Below, piece after piece: positions 16,410 to 25,261 of a stretch of DNA of 64,000 bases. Every line of letters starts with the position of its first letter. Position 1 is the stretch's first letter. The stretch is from Sphingobacteriaceae bacterium. GTDB taxonomy: Bacteria; Bacteroidota; Bacteroidia; Sphingobacteriales; Sphingobacteriaceae. Location of the stretch: positions 186,001 to 250,000 of the forward strand of contig JAQSWM010000001.1 in assembly GCA_029266635.1 (NCBI GenBank). The letters are read 5' to 3'. The translations under genes and the position numbers were made by a program. The notes below the pieces were generated by a model. That model had not been told where the DNA came from. It saw only the letters and a list, made by a program, of their open reading frames with translations, and did no database searches.

Positions 16410-17723
16410 CTAAATTACCGCTTTGGCAGAGCCGATGGGCTTTATCCTCAACATTGAAAGCAGTAGTATCAGCCCCGCTAAAAAGAACACCACCAGGAAC
16501 ACAGCCGAGTTGCGCATATTGCCTGTAAACTCTTCGATGTAGCCGAAACTGAACAAGCCAATCACAATGGCGATCTTCTCCGTCACATCGTAAAAGCTGA
16601 AGAAAGATGTGGTATCGGCTGTGCTTTCTGGGATGAACTTGGAATAGGTTGATCTTGAAAGGGACTGAATGCCGCCCATGATCAAACCAACGATCGCGGC
16701 AAGCCCGTAGAACTGATATTCATTTTGAATGAAGTAAGCGCACAGGCAAGCTCCTATCCAAATGATCACTACTCCTATCAACACCTTGATGTTGCCATAT
16801 TTCTTTGCAAAAACCGACATGATATAAGCACCAAGGATAGCTACGATCTGAATTATGAGAATAGTCGCAATCAGTTTTGCAGCTCCAAGTTTCAAAATCT
16901 TCTCACCAAAATTAGCTGCCACTAGCATAATGGTTTGTACGCCCATGGAGTAGAAGAAAAATGCAAACAAGTAGCGTTTCAACATTTTCATTTCCCTGAT
17001 CTGCGCCCAGACCTTAGCCAGCTCATCGAAGCCGCCACGGACTATATTCTTGTTTATTTTTCCATGATTGGGATTTCCTTTCGGCAACACAGCGAACGGA
17101 ATCTGGGCAAAGCCAATCCACCACAAGCCCACCAGTAAAAACGAAAGTCGGGCAGGAAGTGTTCCGTCAGTTATGCCAAAAAGCTCGGGCTTCAGCACAA
17201 ATACAAAACAAACAATCTGCAAAAGCACGCTTCCCACATATCCGTAAGCAAAGCCGCGAGCGCTTACCCTGTCCTGCTCATCCACTGTAGCGATCTCGGG
17301 CAGATAAGAGTTATTGAAAAGCACACCACCAATGTAGCCCATCGCCGCAAGAGCAAACAGGATCACGCTACTTTCAAGGGTATCAAGTTTGAAGAAAAAC
17401 AATCCGCAACACGCCAGTCCGCCCATATAAGTGAATCCTTTCATGTAGGTCTTCTTGTTGCCTTTGTAGTCGGCAGTAGAAGAAAGGATGGGAAGCAAAA
17501 GCGCCATAACCAAATAGGCAACGGCAAGAGCGTAGGTGGAAAGAGCCGTGTTCACAAACTTATGCCCGAAGAACATTACCTTATCGCCATGTTCTTTTGT
17601 AGTGGTGATGATGGTGTAATAAGCGGGAAAAATAGTGGATGTGATAACGAGGTTGTAAGCGGAATTCGCCCAATCAAACATCGCCCAGCCACGAATGATT
17701 TTCTTATTGTTCTTCTGCTCCAT
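16410..17723 (-). CDS. MFS transporter, UMF1 (Atg22-like) family
   Basis: 437 residues with about 12 membrane segments. The start 'IRGWAMFDWANSAYNLVITSTIFPAYY' is the hallmark of the UMF1 / Atg22-like branch, and 'GLIMGGIQSLSRSTYSKFIPE...TSFFSFYDVTEKIA' is its second conserved block. An inner-membrane carrier, possibly for amino acids or other small solutes as in Atg22; the substrate is unknown here. It lies 54 bases after another MFS gene on the same strand. Confidence 0.88.
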   Translation of the reverse strand: MEQKNNKKIIRGWAMFDWANSAYNLVITSTIFPAYYTIITTTKEHGDKVMFFGHKFVNTALSTYALAVAYLVMALLLPILSSTADYKGNKKTYMKGFTYMGGLACCGLFFFKLDTLESSVILFALAAMGYIGGVLFNNSYLPEIATVDEQDRVSARGFAYGYVGSVLLQIVCFVFVLKPELFGITDGTLPARLSFLLVGLWWIGFAQIPFAVLPKGNPNHGKINKNIVRGGFDELAKVWAQIREMKMLKRYLFAFFFYSMGVQTIMLVAANFGEKILKLGAAKLIATILIIQIVAILGAYIMSVFAKKYGNIKVLIGVVIIWIGACLCAYFIQNEYQFYGLAAIVGLIMGGIQSLSRSTYSKFIPESTADTTSFFSFYDVTEKIAIVIGLFSFGYIEEFTGNMRNSAVFLVVFFLAGLILLLSMLRIKPIGSAKAVI

Positions 17724-17777
17724 GCGGAACTAAAGTAGATAAAAGAAAAGGATGCAAGAAATAACTATGGTATAGCC

Positions 17778-18962
17778 CTACACAATCCGTTTTGCCTCCG
17801 CACCACTTTTATAAACTACTAACAGATAGAACAGGGCAACAGCACAAATTCCGGCTACTACATAAAACACAGATGGAATAGTCCTTACCTGATCGGTAAA
17901 CATAAAGCCCGCGAGCAACGCTCCAAGCCCAATGCCAGCCTCCAGCGAGATATACATGGTAGCCATGGCTTTCCCGCGGTGTTCCGGATGGCTTAAATCG
18001 CTGGTCCAGGCGGTAACTGCGGGCGAAAGCATCCCGGTAGAAACCCCATAAACCGCAGAAGCGGCGAGCAAAGTAAATGCAGAATCTGCAATGCCAATGA
18101 GCCACAAAGCTATCGCAAGCAATGCTAAAGCCACTTTCAAAACCTTTACCCGGCCATACTGGTCAGACACCCTCCCGGACACGAACCGTATCAGCAGTGA
18201 GGCAAGGGTAAACACCATAAAAAATAGGCCCTTGTTGGTTACGCCAAGATGATCGCCCCAGTCGGGAATGAGCGTGAGGATTGCGCCGTAACTCACGTAA
18301 CTTAAAAATGTAATGAGTGCAGCGGGGAAAACTCGCATATCGAACACATCTACCCACTTGATCTTCAGCAAGGCGAAGCTAAAATCCTGTTTGTCGGGCA
18401 AAGTCTCCTTCATCCTCATCAATATCGCAATAGAGAGCAAAGCAAAGATTGAAGAACAGTAGAATAATACATTGATAGAATAATAAGCAGAAATAGCACT
18501 GCCAATTGCCGGACCGATTGCCAAGCCCGTGCTGAAACACAAGCCGTGTATGCCCATTGCTTCGCCCCATCTGTTTAGCGGCACAATGTCAGCAACGTAT
18601 GCCGCCGTCGCGGTGGGTTTGAATCCGGTAGAAAAACCGTGAAAAAGCCTGAGGAGAAGAAAGCCTGAAACAGTTGCCAGCAATGGATACAGGAACCCAC
18701 ATACAAAACAAACGATAGATCCAACAGCCATCACCGGCACCCGCCCGACTGTATCAGTAAGCTTTCCGCTAAAAGGGCGGGATATTCCTGCAGTGAGGGT
18801 AAAAAGTGCAATGATCAACCCTTTATATTCTGCTCCACCCATGCGTGCCAGGTATGAGGGAAGCTCAGGAATCAGCATATTAAAGCTAGCTGAAAACAGG
18901 AAAGAACTAAGACAAACTAAGGTAAACTGGAGGGTATAAATGGAGGGCTGTTTTGCTTGCAT
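17778..18962 (-). CDS. MFS transporter (drug/sugar efflux-type)
   Basis: 394 residues, 12 predicted membrane segments. Motif A appears in the loop between TM2 and TM3 ('RPFSGKLTDTVGRVPVMAVG') and again after TM8 ('RFVSGRVSDQYGRVKVLKV'). 'GFSTGFKPTATAAYVADIVPLNRWGEAMGI' resembles motif C of proton-driven antiporters. The substrate is unknown. A TAGCTTTG box on the minus strand at 18973-18980, 11 bases before the start codon, would give an almost leaderless mRNA. Divergent from the M16 peptidase genes. Confidence 0.85.
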   Translation of the reverse strand: MQAKQPSIYTLQFTLVCLSSFLFSASFNMLIPELPSYLARMGGAEYKGLIIALFTLTAGISRPFSGKLTDTVGRVPVMAVGSIVCFVCGFLYPLLATVSGFLLLRLFHGFSTGFKPTATAAYVADIVPLNRWGEAMGIHGLCFSTGLAIGPAIGSAISAYYSINVLFYCSSIFALLSIAILMRMKETLPDKQDFSFALLKIKWVDVFDMRVFPAALITFLSYVSYGAILTLIPDWGDHLGVTNKGLFFMVFTLASLLIRFVSGRVSDQYGRVKVLKVALALLAIALWLIGIADSAFTLLAASAVYGVSTGMLSPAVTAWTSDLSHPEHRGKAMATMYISLEAGIGLGALLAGFMFTDQVRTIPSVFYVVAGICAVALFYLLVVYKSGAEAKRIV

Positions 18963-19041
18963 AGCGAAGCCGCAAAGCTATAAATTATGAAATTAGGGAT
19001 TGGAAACGAATTACTATATTGAAACCCTAAATTATCACGAT

Positions 19042-20424
19042 ATGAATAGAAAACTTACCAGGTTGATTTACCTGTTCTCGGCATTTGCTTTTTGTAGCGT
19101 TGCCGCACAGGCGCAACACCGCCTTCCCGATGGCTATTATTGGAAAAAGCTTGATAACGGCTTAGAGGTGGTTGTAATTGAAAATAGTAAAGTTCCGCTA
19201 GCCACGGTGGAAATTGCGGTAAAAAACGGGGCATACACAGAAGGCCCTGAGTATAGCGGGCTCTCACACTTATTTGAGCACATGTTCTTCAAAGCGAATA
19301 AGGAATATCCCGATCAGGAGAAGTTCTTAAAACGCACACAGGAACTTGGCGCTATCTGGAACGGAACCACGGACGTTGAGCGGGTAAATTATTTCTTCAC
19401 GTTTGAAAAAGACAGCCTTGATGCAGGGCTGAAGTTCATGAATGCGGCGATTCGTTTCCCAATTTACCGCGAAGAAGACATGAAGAAAGAGCGTCCGGTT
19501 GTGGATGGCGAGTTTCAGCGGGCGGAAAGCGATCCGGGTTTTCAGGTCTGGTATGAATCTCAAAAATACCTGTGGGGAGATTTGCTTACGCGAAAAAATC
19601 CTATCGGCGATCATAACGTAATCAATACCGCAACTCCGGAGAAGATGATGACGATCAAGAACAAATATTATTTCCCCAATAATAGCTTGCTCATCATCTG
19701 CGGAGATGTGAAACATGAAGATGCCTTCAAAAGGGCACAAAAAATCTTTGGCGACTGGCAGAGCAGCGGCTTTAATCCGCATGAAAAATACCCAATTCCT
19801 GATTTCAAGCCTCTCTCAAAAAGCGAGTTCTTTGTTAAAGAATCTTCCATCGCCGAGGCTCCGATCATGATGTACACCTGGCAGGGACCGTCTTACAAAA
19901 CAGATTCGGCAGCAACCATTGCAGCAGATGTTTTTTCAACTATTCTTGGCCTTAATTCATCAAAGTTCAAGCAGGCACTGATTGACAAAGGCTTAGCCAG
20001 TAGCGCCGGTTTGTATTACTCGACCCTTCGCTACACCGGGCCAATCGAAATGGACATACAACCTAATCCTGGTAAACTGAAGGAATGCTTTGATGAAGTG
20101 AATAAACAGATCAGCATGTGGAGCAGTTCTGATTACTTTACAGACGAGCAGTTAGCGGATGCAAAAGCAATTCTTTTACGCAACAACCTGCGTCAGCAGG
20201 AAAAACCATCCTCTCTCGCAAGCCAGCTGAGTTACATGTGGTGCAGCACTTCTTTTGAATACGGAACTGACATTAACAGCAATTATCAGAAAGTTACGCG
20301 GGCAGATATTAAAAGGTACATAGACACCTATATTAATCAAAAGCCTGTCGTAGCCGGCATAATTTTGAAGCCGGAGCTGAATAAACAAGCCAATGTTGAG
20401 TCGTTCTTTGTTGCTAATAAATAA
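19042..20424 (+). CDS. M16 zinc metallopeptidase (catalytic partner)
   Basis: I start at the ATG at 19042, which gives a proper signal peptide (MNRKLTRLIYLFSAFAFCSVAAQAQ) rather than a start 42 bases upstream. 460 residues. The inverted zinc motif HxxEH is H76-L-F-E79-H80 and the third ligand is Glu157 in 'VVDGEF', 76 residues on, as in active M16 enzymes. Exported, so periplasmic or outer-membrane associated. It pairs with the next gene (12-base gap), whose product lacks the zinc motif; active/inactive pairs are normal for bacterial M16B. Confidence 0.93.
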   Translation: MNRKLTRLIYLFSAFAFCSVAAQAQHRLPDGYYWKKLDNGLEVVVIENSKVPLATVEIAVKNGAYTEGPEYSGLSHLFEHMFFKANKEYPDQEKFLKRTQELGAIWNGTTDVERVNYFFTFEKDSLDAGLKFMNAAIRFPIYREEDMKKERPVVDGEFQRAESDPGFQVWYESQKYLWGDLLTRKNPIGDHNVINTATPEKMMTIKNKYYFPNNSLLIICGDVKHEDAFKRAQKIFGDWQSSGFNPHEKYPIPDFKPLSKSEFFVKESSIAEAPIMMYTWQGPSYKTDSAATIAADVFSTILGLNSSKFKQALIDKGLASSAGLYYSTLRYTGPIEMDIQPNPGKLKECFDEVNKQISMWSSSDYFTDEQLADAKAILLRNNLRQQEKPSSLASQLSYMWCSTSFEYGTDINSNYQKVTRADIKRYIDTYINQKPVVAGIILKPELNKQANVESFFVANK

Positions 20425-20436
20425 CCTATCCACATC

Positions 20437-21768
20437 ATGAAAATTAAAATACATTATATAATAGCTGCTTTGAGCCTAAGTGTTTCGGCAGCGATGGCCC
20501 AGTCTCCGGCTTATGAGACTATGGTGAACGGAGTTAAAGTAATTGTTCAGCCGAGCGGAAACGCCATAGTGGAAATACAAGCCGTGGTGAAGGGCGGTGT
20601 GCAAAATTATTCTGCTGAAAAGGCGGGCATTGAAGCTTTGGCATTTTCGGCGCTGACGGAATGCGGAACGGAAAAGCAGGATAAAAACAGCTTCAAAAAC
20701 AAGTTAGATAAAGTGAGCGCTCAGATGTATGGCTCATCCGGAAAGGATTATTCTGTGTTCAGGATGAATTGCATCAAGTCTGACTTCGATGTGGTTTGGC
20801 CACTGTTTGTGGAGGCTTTAACGATGCCAAAGTTTGATGAAAAGGAGTTTGCTCGGATTAAGCAGGATGCGATTACCAATCTGAAGGCGCAGGAATCCCA
20901 GCCTGACGCTGCTATCGACAATTATGCCAACAAGGTTGCTTTCGCCGGAAGAGATTATGCGAAAAACCCTAATGGCACAGTCGAAAACATCCAAAAACTA
21001 ACTGCTGCAGAAACTAAAGCTTACTACAAATCTATTCTTAACAGCGGAAGAATGACGATTGTGGTTGTGGCAGATCTTCCAAAAGCTGAGATAGAAACCA
21101 AAGTTGCCGGATTATTGAGTGGAATTAAGCCGGGCACCCCGTTTGCGCTGAAGAAATCCTCGTTCAGAATTTACAAAAACACCTTCGCGGCTACACCAAA
21201 GGAACTTGCCACCAATTACATTGAAGGTGTAACGAGCGGGCCACAGCCAGGCACACCTGAGTTTGATGCATTCAACGTAGCCATGAGAATTTTCGCCGAC
21301 AGGCATTTCCTGGAGGTGCGCACCAACAATGGGCTCTCCTACGCTCCGCAGGCATGGTTTAGCAATGGATCTACTTCGGTGGCTAAATTTGCTGTTTCCA
21401 CCACAGAACCCAATAAGTACATAGCTGTGTTTGACAAACTCGTAGATAAGCTCAAAACAGACGGCTTTACCGCAGATGAAGTGAAGAATATGAAAAACAC
21501 CTACCTCACCAGCTTCTATTATAAACAGGAAACCAATGCGGCTCAAGCATCTTCATTAGTTGCAAACGAGGTAGTCCACAACAATTGGAAACGATCCCTA
21601 AGCCTGGCTGATGATGTGAAAAAATTAACCGTTGCGGACGTAAATAATGCTTTCAGGAATTTTATAGGCAATACCACCTGGGTTTACCAGGGCGATCCTA
21701 AAAAAGTAGATCCTTTAAACTTTACTAACGGCACGCTCAAAAAGGGCAGCAATCCTGTGAGCAACTAA
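20437..21768 (+). CDS. M16 peptidase-like protein lacking the zinc motif
   Basis: 443 residues with a signal peptide (MKIKIHYIIAALSLSVSAAMAQ). The M16 fold is clear ('VNGVKVIVQPSG', 'KAGIEALAFSALTECGTE', 'RTNNGLSYAPQAW'). The HxxEH position reads 'EALAFSALTE', with no histidine and so no zinc site. The C-terminal 'R..N.LSY' element, which contributes to substrate binding in trans, is retained. I infer it forms a heterodimer with the preceding catalytic subunit. A strong terminator follows. Confidence 0.9.
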   Translation: MKIKIHYIIAALSLSVSAAMAQSPAYETMVNGVKVIVQPSGNAIVEIQAVVKGGVQNYSAEKAGIEALAFSALTECGTEKQDKNSFKNKLDKVSAQMYGSSGKDYSVFRMNCIKSDFDVVWPLFVEALTMPKFDEKEFARIKQDAITNLKAQESQPDAAIDNYANKVAFAGRDYAKNPNGTVENIQKLTAAETKAYYKSILNSGRMTIVVVADLPKAEIETKVAGLLSGIKPGTPFALKKSSFRIYKNTFAATPKELATNYIEGVTSGPQPGTPEFDAFNVAMRIFADRHFLEVRTNNGLSYAPQAWFSNGSTSVAKFAVSTTEPNKYIAVFDKLVDKLKTDGFTADEVKNMKNTYLTSFYYKQETNAAQASSLVANEVVHNNWKRSLSLADDVKKLTVADVNNAFRNFIGNTTWVYQGDPKKVDPLNFTNGTLKKGSNPVSN

Positions 21769-21794
21769 GCCATAACTACAACCTTATCGCAAAA

Positions 21795-21821
21795 GCCTGT
21801 GCAGAAGTCACAGGCTTTTTT
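21795..21821 (+). terminator. Terminator after the M16 pair
   Basis: GCCTGTG, loop CAGAAGT, CACAGGC, then six T; 26 bases after the stop of the second M16 gene. Confidence 0.9.
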
Positions 21822-21942
21822 ATTTCAACGAAGCCCATTACCTCGATAATTCACCCTTGCTTACAGTTAAACAATTATAATTATAGAAAGCAAACAAGTT
21901 CAATTATGGCGGCGTTATATCTGCAACTACCATGAAGCCTAT

Positions 21943-22485
21943 ATGCAGATTACAGATCAAACATTAGCCCGCGTTGCCTGTCAGCACAAGGCCATAAAAG
22001 ATTATATAGACCACTTGCCTCCTAAGGCAATTTACAACAGAATTCAGAGCAATGAGTATTCTATCCATGAAACTATTGCTTATCTTACCCGATATCACCA
22101 CGTTTTTTTAGAACGCCTTAACTGCATTAAAAAAGAGGTAAATCCATTTTTTGAAGTTTACAAACCCGATGAAGACTCTATCTTCCCCTTCACAAACGCA
22201 AAAACCACAGGATCTCTTCTTCATGAGTTGTATCGGCTTAGAAATGAAATATGCCAGTTTTTAGAAGCACTTGAACCTTCCGACTGGAAGCGTGTGGGCA
22301 CCCATGCGGCTCTGGGCAGGCTTGATGTGAGCCAATGGCTTGAATTCTTTCTACTTCACGAGTCGAACCAACTCTTTAAAGTATTTAAAATGTCTGGCAG
22401 TTTCTGGACTACTGAGTTTAGCAGTGAGAACAACATTATCCACTTGCCGCGAATAAATAATCAACTCAGCGAGATGGCAGGATAG
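21943..22485 (+). CDS. DinB-like four-helix protein
   Basis: 180 residues, all-helical. 'YSIHETIAYLTRYHHVFLERL' and the C-terminal 'LDVSQWLEFFLLHESNQLFKVFK' match the DinB/DUF664 superfamily, whose members hold a metal with histidines from helices 2 and 4. The usual third ligand, normally in a HxxxH on the last helix, is not obvious because Asn follows the final 'HES', so metal binding is uncertain. Proposed family roles include thiol-dependent S-transferases. The gene stands alone between two terminators. Confidence 0.72.
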   Translation: MQITDQTLARVACQHKAIKDYIDHLPPKAIYNRIQSNEYSIHETIAYLTRYHHVFLERLNCIKKEVNPFFEVYKPDEDSIFPFTNAKTTGSLLHELYRLRNEICQFLEALEPSDWKRVGTHAALGRLDVSQWLEFFLLHESNQLFKVFKMSGSFWTTEFSSENNIIHLPRINNQLSEMAG

Positions 22486-22506
22486 AGTTGGAAACATGAT
22501 TCTAAT

Positions 22507-22538
22507 GAAAGAAGCAAGCCGAATGGCTTGCTTCTTTC
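22507..22538 (+). terminator. Long hairpin terminator after the DinB-like gene
   Basis: A perfect 14-bp stem (GAAAGAAGCAAGCC / GGCTTGCTTCTTTC) with a GAAT loop, 21 bases after the stop codon. The downstream T-run is short (ATTTTA). The ~220 bases from here to glnII are AT-rich and hold a possible -7 box TACTTTAG (22694-22701) but no gene. Confidence 0.75.
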
Positions 22539-22758
22539 ATTTTACACCTATTCCAGAGCAGAAACAAACAATAAATAAACAAAAATTAACCATTTATCTC
22601 ATGTAAAGTCGGAAATGAACCTACTTTATGGATAAATTTTAGTAAAAAGCTTAAAATTTTCACGGTATTATTTAGAAATTGTCAAAATATATTTACTTTA
22701 GCCAATATTATTTCACAACAAACAACTAAATACATTAAATAAATCTTCAAATAAGTAA

Positions 22759-23763
22759 ATGGCTAAACTTGAGTACATCTGGCTTGACGGCTACAAGCCG
22801 ACACAAAGCCTTCGCAGCAAAACCAAAATTGAAAAAGACTTCAGCGGCAAACTAGAAGATTGCCCGAACTGGAGCTTTGACGGATCTTCCACACAGCAGG
22901 CACCCGGAGGCTCGTCTGATTGTGTTTTGAAACCGGTTTTTATCTGTGCGGACCCGCAACGGAAAGATGCTTTTCTAGTGATGTGCGAAGTACTTGATTC
23001 TAGCGGAAATCCTCATGAATCAAACGGGCGTGCCACCATCGAAGACGATGACAACGATTTTTGGTTCGGTTTTGAACAGGAATATTTCCTCTGGGACGAT
23101 GAAACCAATAAGCCTCTTGGCTTCCCTTCACGTGGATACCCTGCACCGCAAGGCCCATATTACTGCTCAGTTGGTGCAAAGAATGCATATGGGAGAGAGA
23201 TTGTGGAGGAACATCTTGATGCCTGCATAGAAGCAGGATTGAATGTTGAGGGAATTAACGCTGAGGTTGCTGCCGGACAGTGGGAATTTCAAATTTTCGC
23301 TAAAGGAGCCAAGGAAGCTGGCGATCAAATTTGGATTGGACGTTACTTGCTAGAACGAATCGGTGAAAAATACGGAGTGTCAATCAACTGGCATTGCAAG
23401 CCTCTTGGCGAGCTTGACTGGAATGGTTCAGGTATGCATGCAAACTTCTCGAATTCAATTTTAAGATCTGCGGGCAACAAGGAAACTTACGATAAAATCT
23501 GCGAGGCTTTCCGTCCGGTTGTTAAAGAGCACATTGACGTGTACGGCGCCGACAATCACCTGCGTTTAACAGGCAAGCACGAAACAGCATCTATAAACGA
23601 CTACAGCTATGGCGTATCGGACCGCGGCGCATCCATCCGCATCCCGCTTGTTACCGTGCAAAAAGGCTGGAACGGTTACCTGGAAGATCGCAGGCCGAAT
23701 TCTGCTGCCGACCCATATAAAGTTGCAGCTCGTATTATTAAAACTGTAAAATCAGCAGTCTAA
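22759..23763 (+). CDS. glnII: Type II (eukaryotic-like) glutamine synthetase
   Basis: 334 residues, the length of GSII rather than bacterial GSI (~470) or GSIII (~720). Marks: 'IWLDGYKPTQSLRSKTK', 'CPNWSFDGSSTQQAPGGSSD', 'FGFEQEYFLW', 'GINAEVAAGQWEFQI', 'GSGMHANFSN', 'NDYSYGVSDRGASIRIP' and 'YLEDRRPNSAADPYKVAA'. It makes glutamine from glutamate, ammonia and ATP in the cytosol. GSII occurs in a minority of bacteria, including rhizobia, actinomycetes and some Bacteroidota. The 273-bp upstream region suggests its own regulated promoter; no regulator gene is nearby. Confidence 0.96.
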   Translation: MAKLEYIWLDGYKPTQSLRSKTKIEKDFSGKLEDCPNWSFDGSSTQQAPGGSSDCVLKPVFICADPQRKDAFLVMCEVLDSSGNPHESNGRATIEDDDNDFWFGFEQEYFLWDDETNKPLGFPSRGYPAPQGPYYCSVGAKNAYGREIVEEHLDACIEAGLNVEGINAEVAAGQWEFQIFAKGAKEAGDQIWIGRYLLERIGEKYGVSINWHCKPLGELDWNGSGMHANFSNSILRSAGNKETYDKICEAFRPVVKEHIDVYGADNHLRLTGKHETASINDYSYGVSDRGASIRIPLVTVQKGWNGYLEDRRPNSAADPYKVAARIIKTVKSAV

Positions 23764-23783
23764 ACCAGCTTCCGGCTTATAAA

Positions 23784-23806
23784 AGCTCCCTCGAGGAGCT
23801 TTTTTT
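23784..23806 (+). terminator. Terminator of glnII
   Basis: AGCTCC, loop CTCGA, GGAGCT, then a run of T, 20 bases after the glnII stop. It separates glnII from the glutamine-synthetase-like gene downstream. Confidence 0.9.
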
Positions 23807-23895
23807 ATGCAACCTGCCAGGCAAAGGCTTTCTGAGTTTATGAGAAACGTATACAGCGATAAATTCAATTATATTTAGGGCTTAAGCTTCCAGCC

Positions 23896-25251
23896 ATGGA
23901 CAAACAGCAGATTTCAGTTTTCATAAAGGAGCACCATACTGATAAAATCAAGTTCGCGTTTGCAGACATCGACGGAATACTTCGCGGAAAAACAATCAGC
24001 ACGAAAAAGTTTTTAGCCGGTCTTGATGATGGATATGGCTTTTGCGATGTGGTTTTCGGATGGGACAGCGCAGACGCTCTCTACGATAATGGCGAATTGA
24101 CGGGATGGCACACGGGTTATCCCGATCAGCCTTGCCACATAGACCTTGCCACTTTCCGTACTATCCCCTGGCAAAATGATCAGGCATTCTTTCTGGCTGA
24201 CTTTAGCCGGCACGATGGCAACGATCTTCCTGTCTGCCCTCGCAGCCTTTTGAAGCGAATTGCCCATCAATGTGATGAAATGGGATATCATGCTGAGTTT
24301 GCCCAGGAATTTGAATGGTTCAATTTCAATGAAACCCCCAAAACTTTTCAGGAGAAACAGTTTTCAAACCTGGAGCCCCTCACTCCCGGCATGTTTGGCT
24401 ACTCAATCCTTCGCACGTCACTACATTATGACTACTACAATGATCTTTTTGACTTGCTGGGAAAATTTAATATCCCAATCGAAGGGCTGCATACCGAGAC
24501 TGGTCCCGGAGTTTATGAAGCAGCTATAGATCATTGCGGCATTGTGGAAGCGGCAGACAGAGCTGTGTTGCTAAAAACGGCAGTAAAAGAAATTGCTTAT
24601 AAGCACGGCATTATGGCATCTTTTATGGCAAAATGGAACAGCGGCCTGCCTGGGTGCAGCGGACATATCCATCAAAGCTTATGGACAAAAGACCAGTCAA
24701 AAAACCTGTTCTACAACACTGAAAATAAGTATGATTTAAGTGAATTGATGGAGCATTACATTGCAGGGCAATTGCATTGCCTCCCTTACATTCTGCCTAT
24801 GTATGCTCCAACGACAAATAGCTATAAAAGATTAATTGAGGGCGCATGGGCACCTACAACGGTAAGTTGGGGCTTTGAAAACCGCACCACAGCCTTGCGG
24901 GCTATTGGCTCATCGCCAGCATATTGCAGGTTAGAGACCCGTGTTCCGGGATCTGATAGCAATCCATATTTAGCTATGTCGGCAGCATTGGCTTCCGGAT
25001 TATATGGCATCAGGCACAAACTGCCTTTACAAACTCCGCCGCTGGCTGGGAATGCCTATGCTGATAAAAGCGTAACTAAGCTTCCGAAAAATTTACTCGA
25101 TGCAACAAACGCAATGAAAGATTCCGCCATAGCGAATGAACTGTTCGGAGATTCTTTTGTGGATCACTTTTGCAATACACGCATTTGGGAAAGCCGCCAG
25201 GATTCCGGTGAGGAGAATTGGGAACTAAAAAGATATTTTGAGATCATTTGA
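23896..25251 (+). CDS. Glutamine synthetase-family ligase (PuuA/GlnT-like)
   Basis: 451 residues, GSI-type fold but not a housekeeping GlnA. Conserved catalytic elements remain: 'AQEFEWFNF' (first metal Glu), 'GLHTETGPGVYEAA' (two metal Glu), 'GCSGHIHQSLW' (His), 'NSYKRL...WAPTTVSWGFENRTTALR' (Arg) and 'RLETRVPGSDSNPYLAMSAAL'. The VPGSDxNPYL form is typical of gamma-glutamyl-amine ligases rather than GlnA. It likely joins glutamate, through gamma-glutamyl phosphate, to an amine. First gene of a tight three-gene unit with a kinase-like and a HAD protein (gaps of 10 and 1 bases). The true substrate is unknown. Confidence 0.85.
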   Translation: MDKQQISVFIKEHHTDKIKFAFADIDGILRGKTISTKKFLAGLDDGYGFCDVVFGWDSADALYDNGELTGWHTGYPDQPCHIDLATFRTIPWQNDQAFFLADFSRHDGNDLPVCPRSLLKRIAHQCDEMGYHAEFAQEFEWFNFNETPKTFQEKQFSNLEPLTPGMFGYSILRTSLHYDYYNDLFDLLGKFNIPIEGLHTETGPGVYEAAIDHCGIVEAADRAVLLKTAVKEIAYKHGIMASFMAKWNSGLPGCSGHIHQSLWTKDQSKNLFYNTENKYDLSELMEHYIAGQLHCLPYILPMYAPTTNSYKRLIEGAWAPTTVSWGFENRTTALRAIGSSPAYCRLETRVPGSDSNPYLAMSAALASGLYGIRHKLPLQTPPLAGNAYADKSVTKLPKNLLDATNAMKDSAIANELFGDSFVDHFCNTRIWESRQDSGEENWELKRYFEII

Positions 25252-25261
25252 TCAGGCGTAA

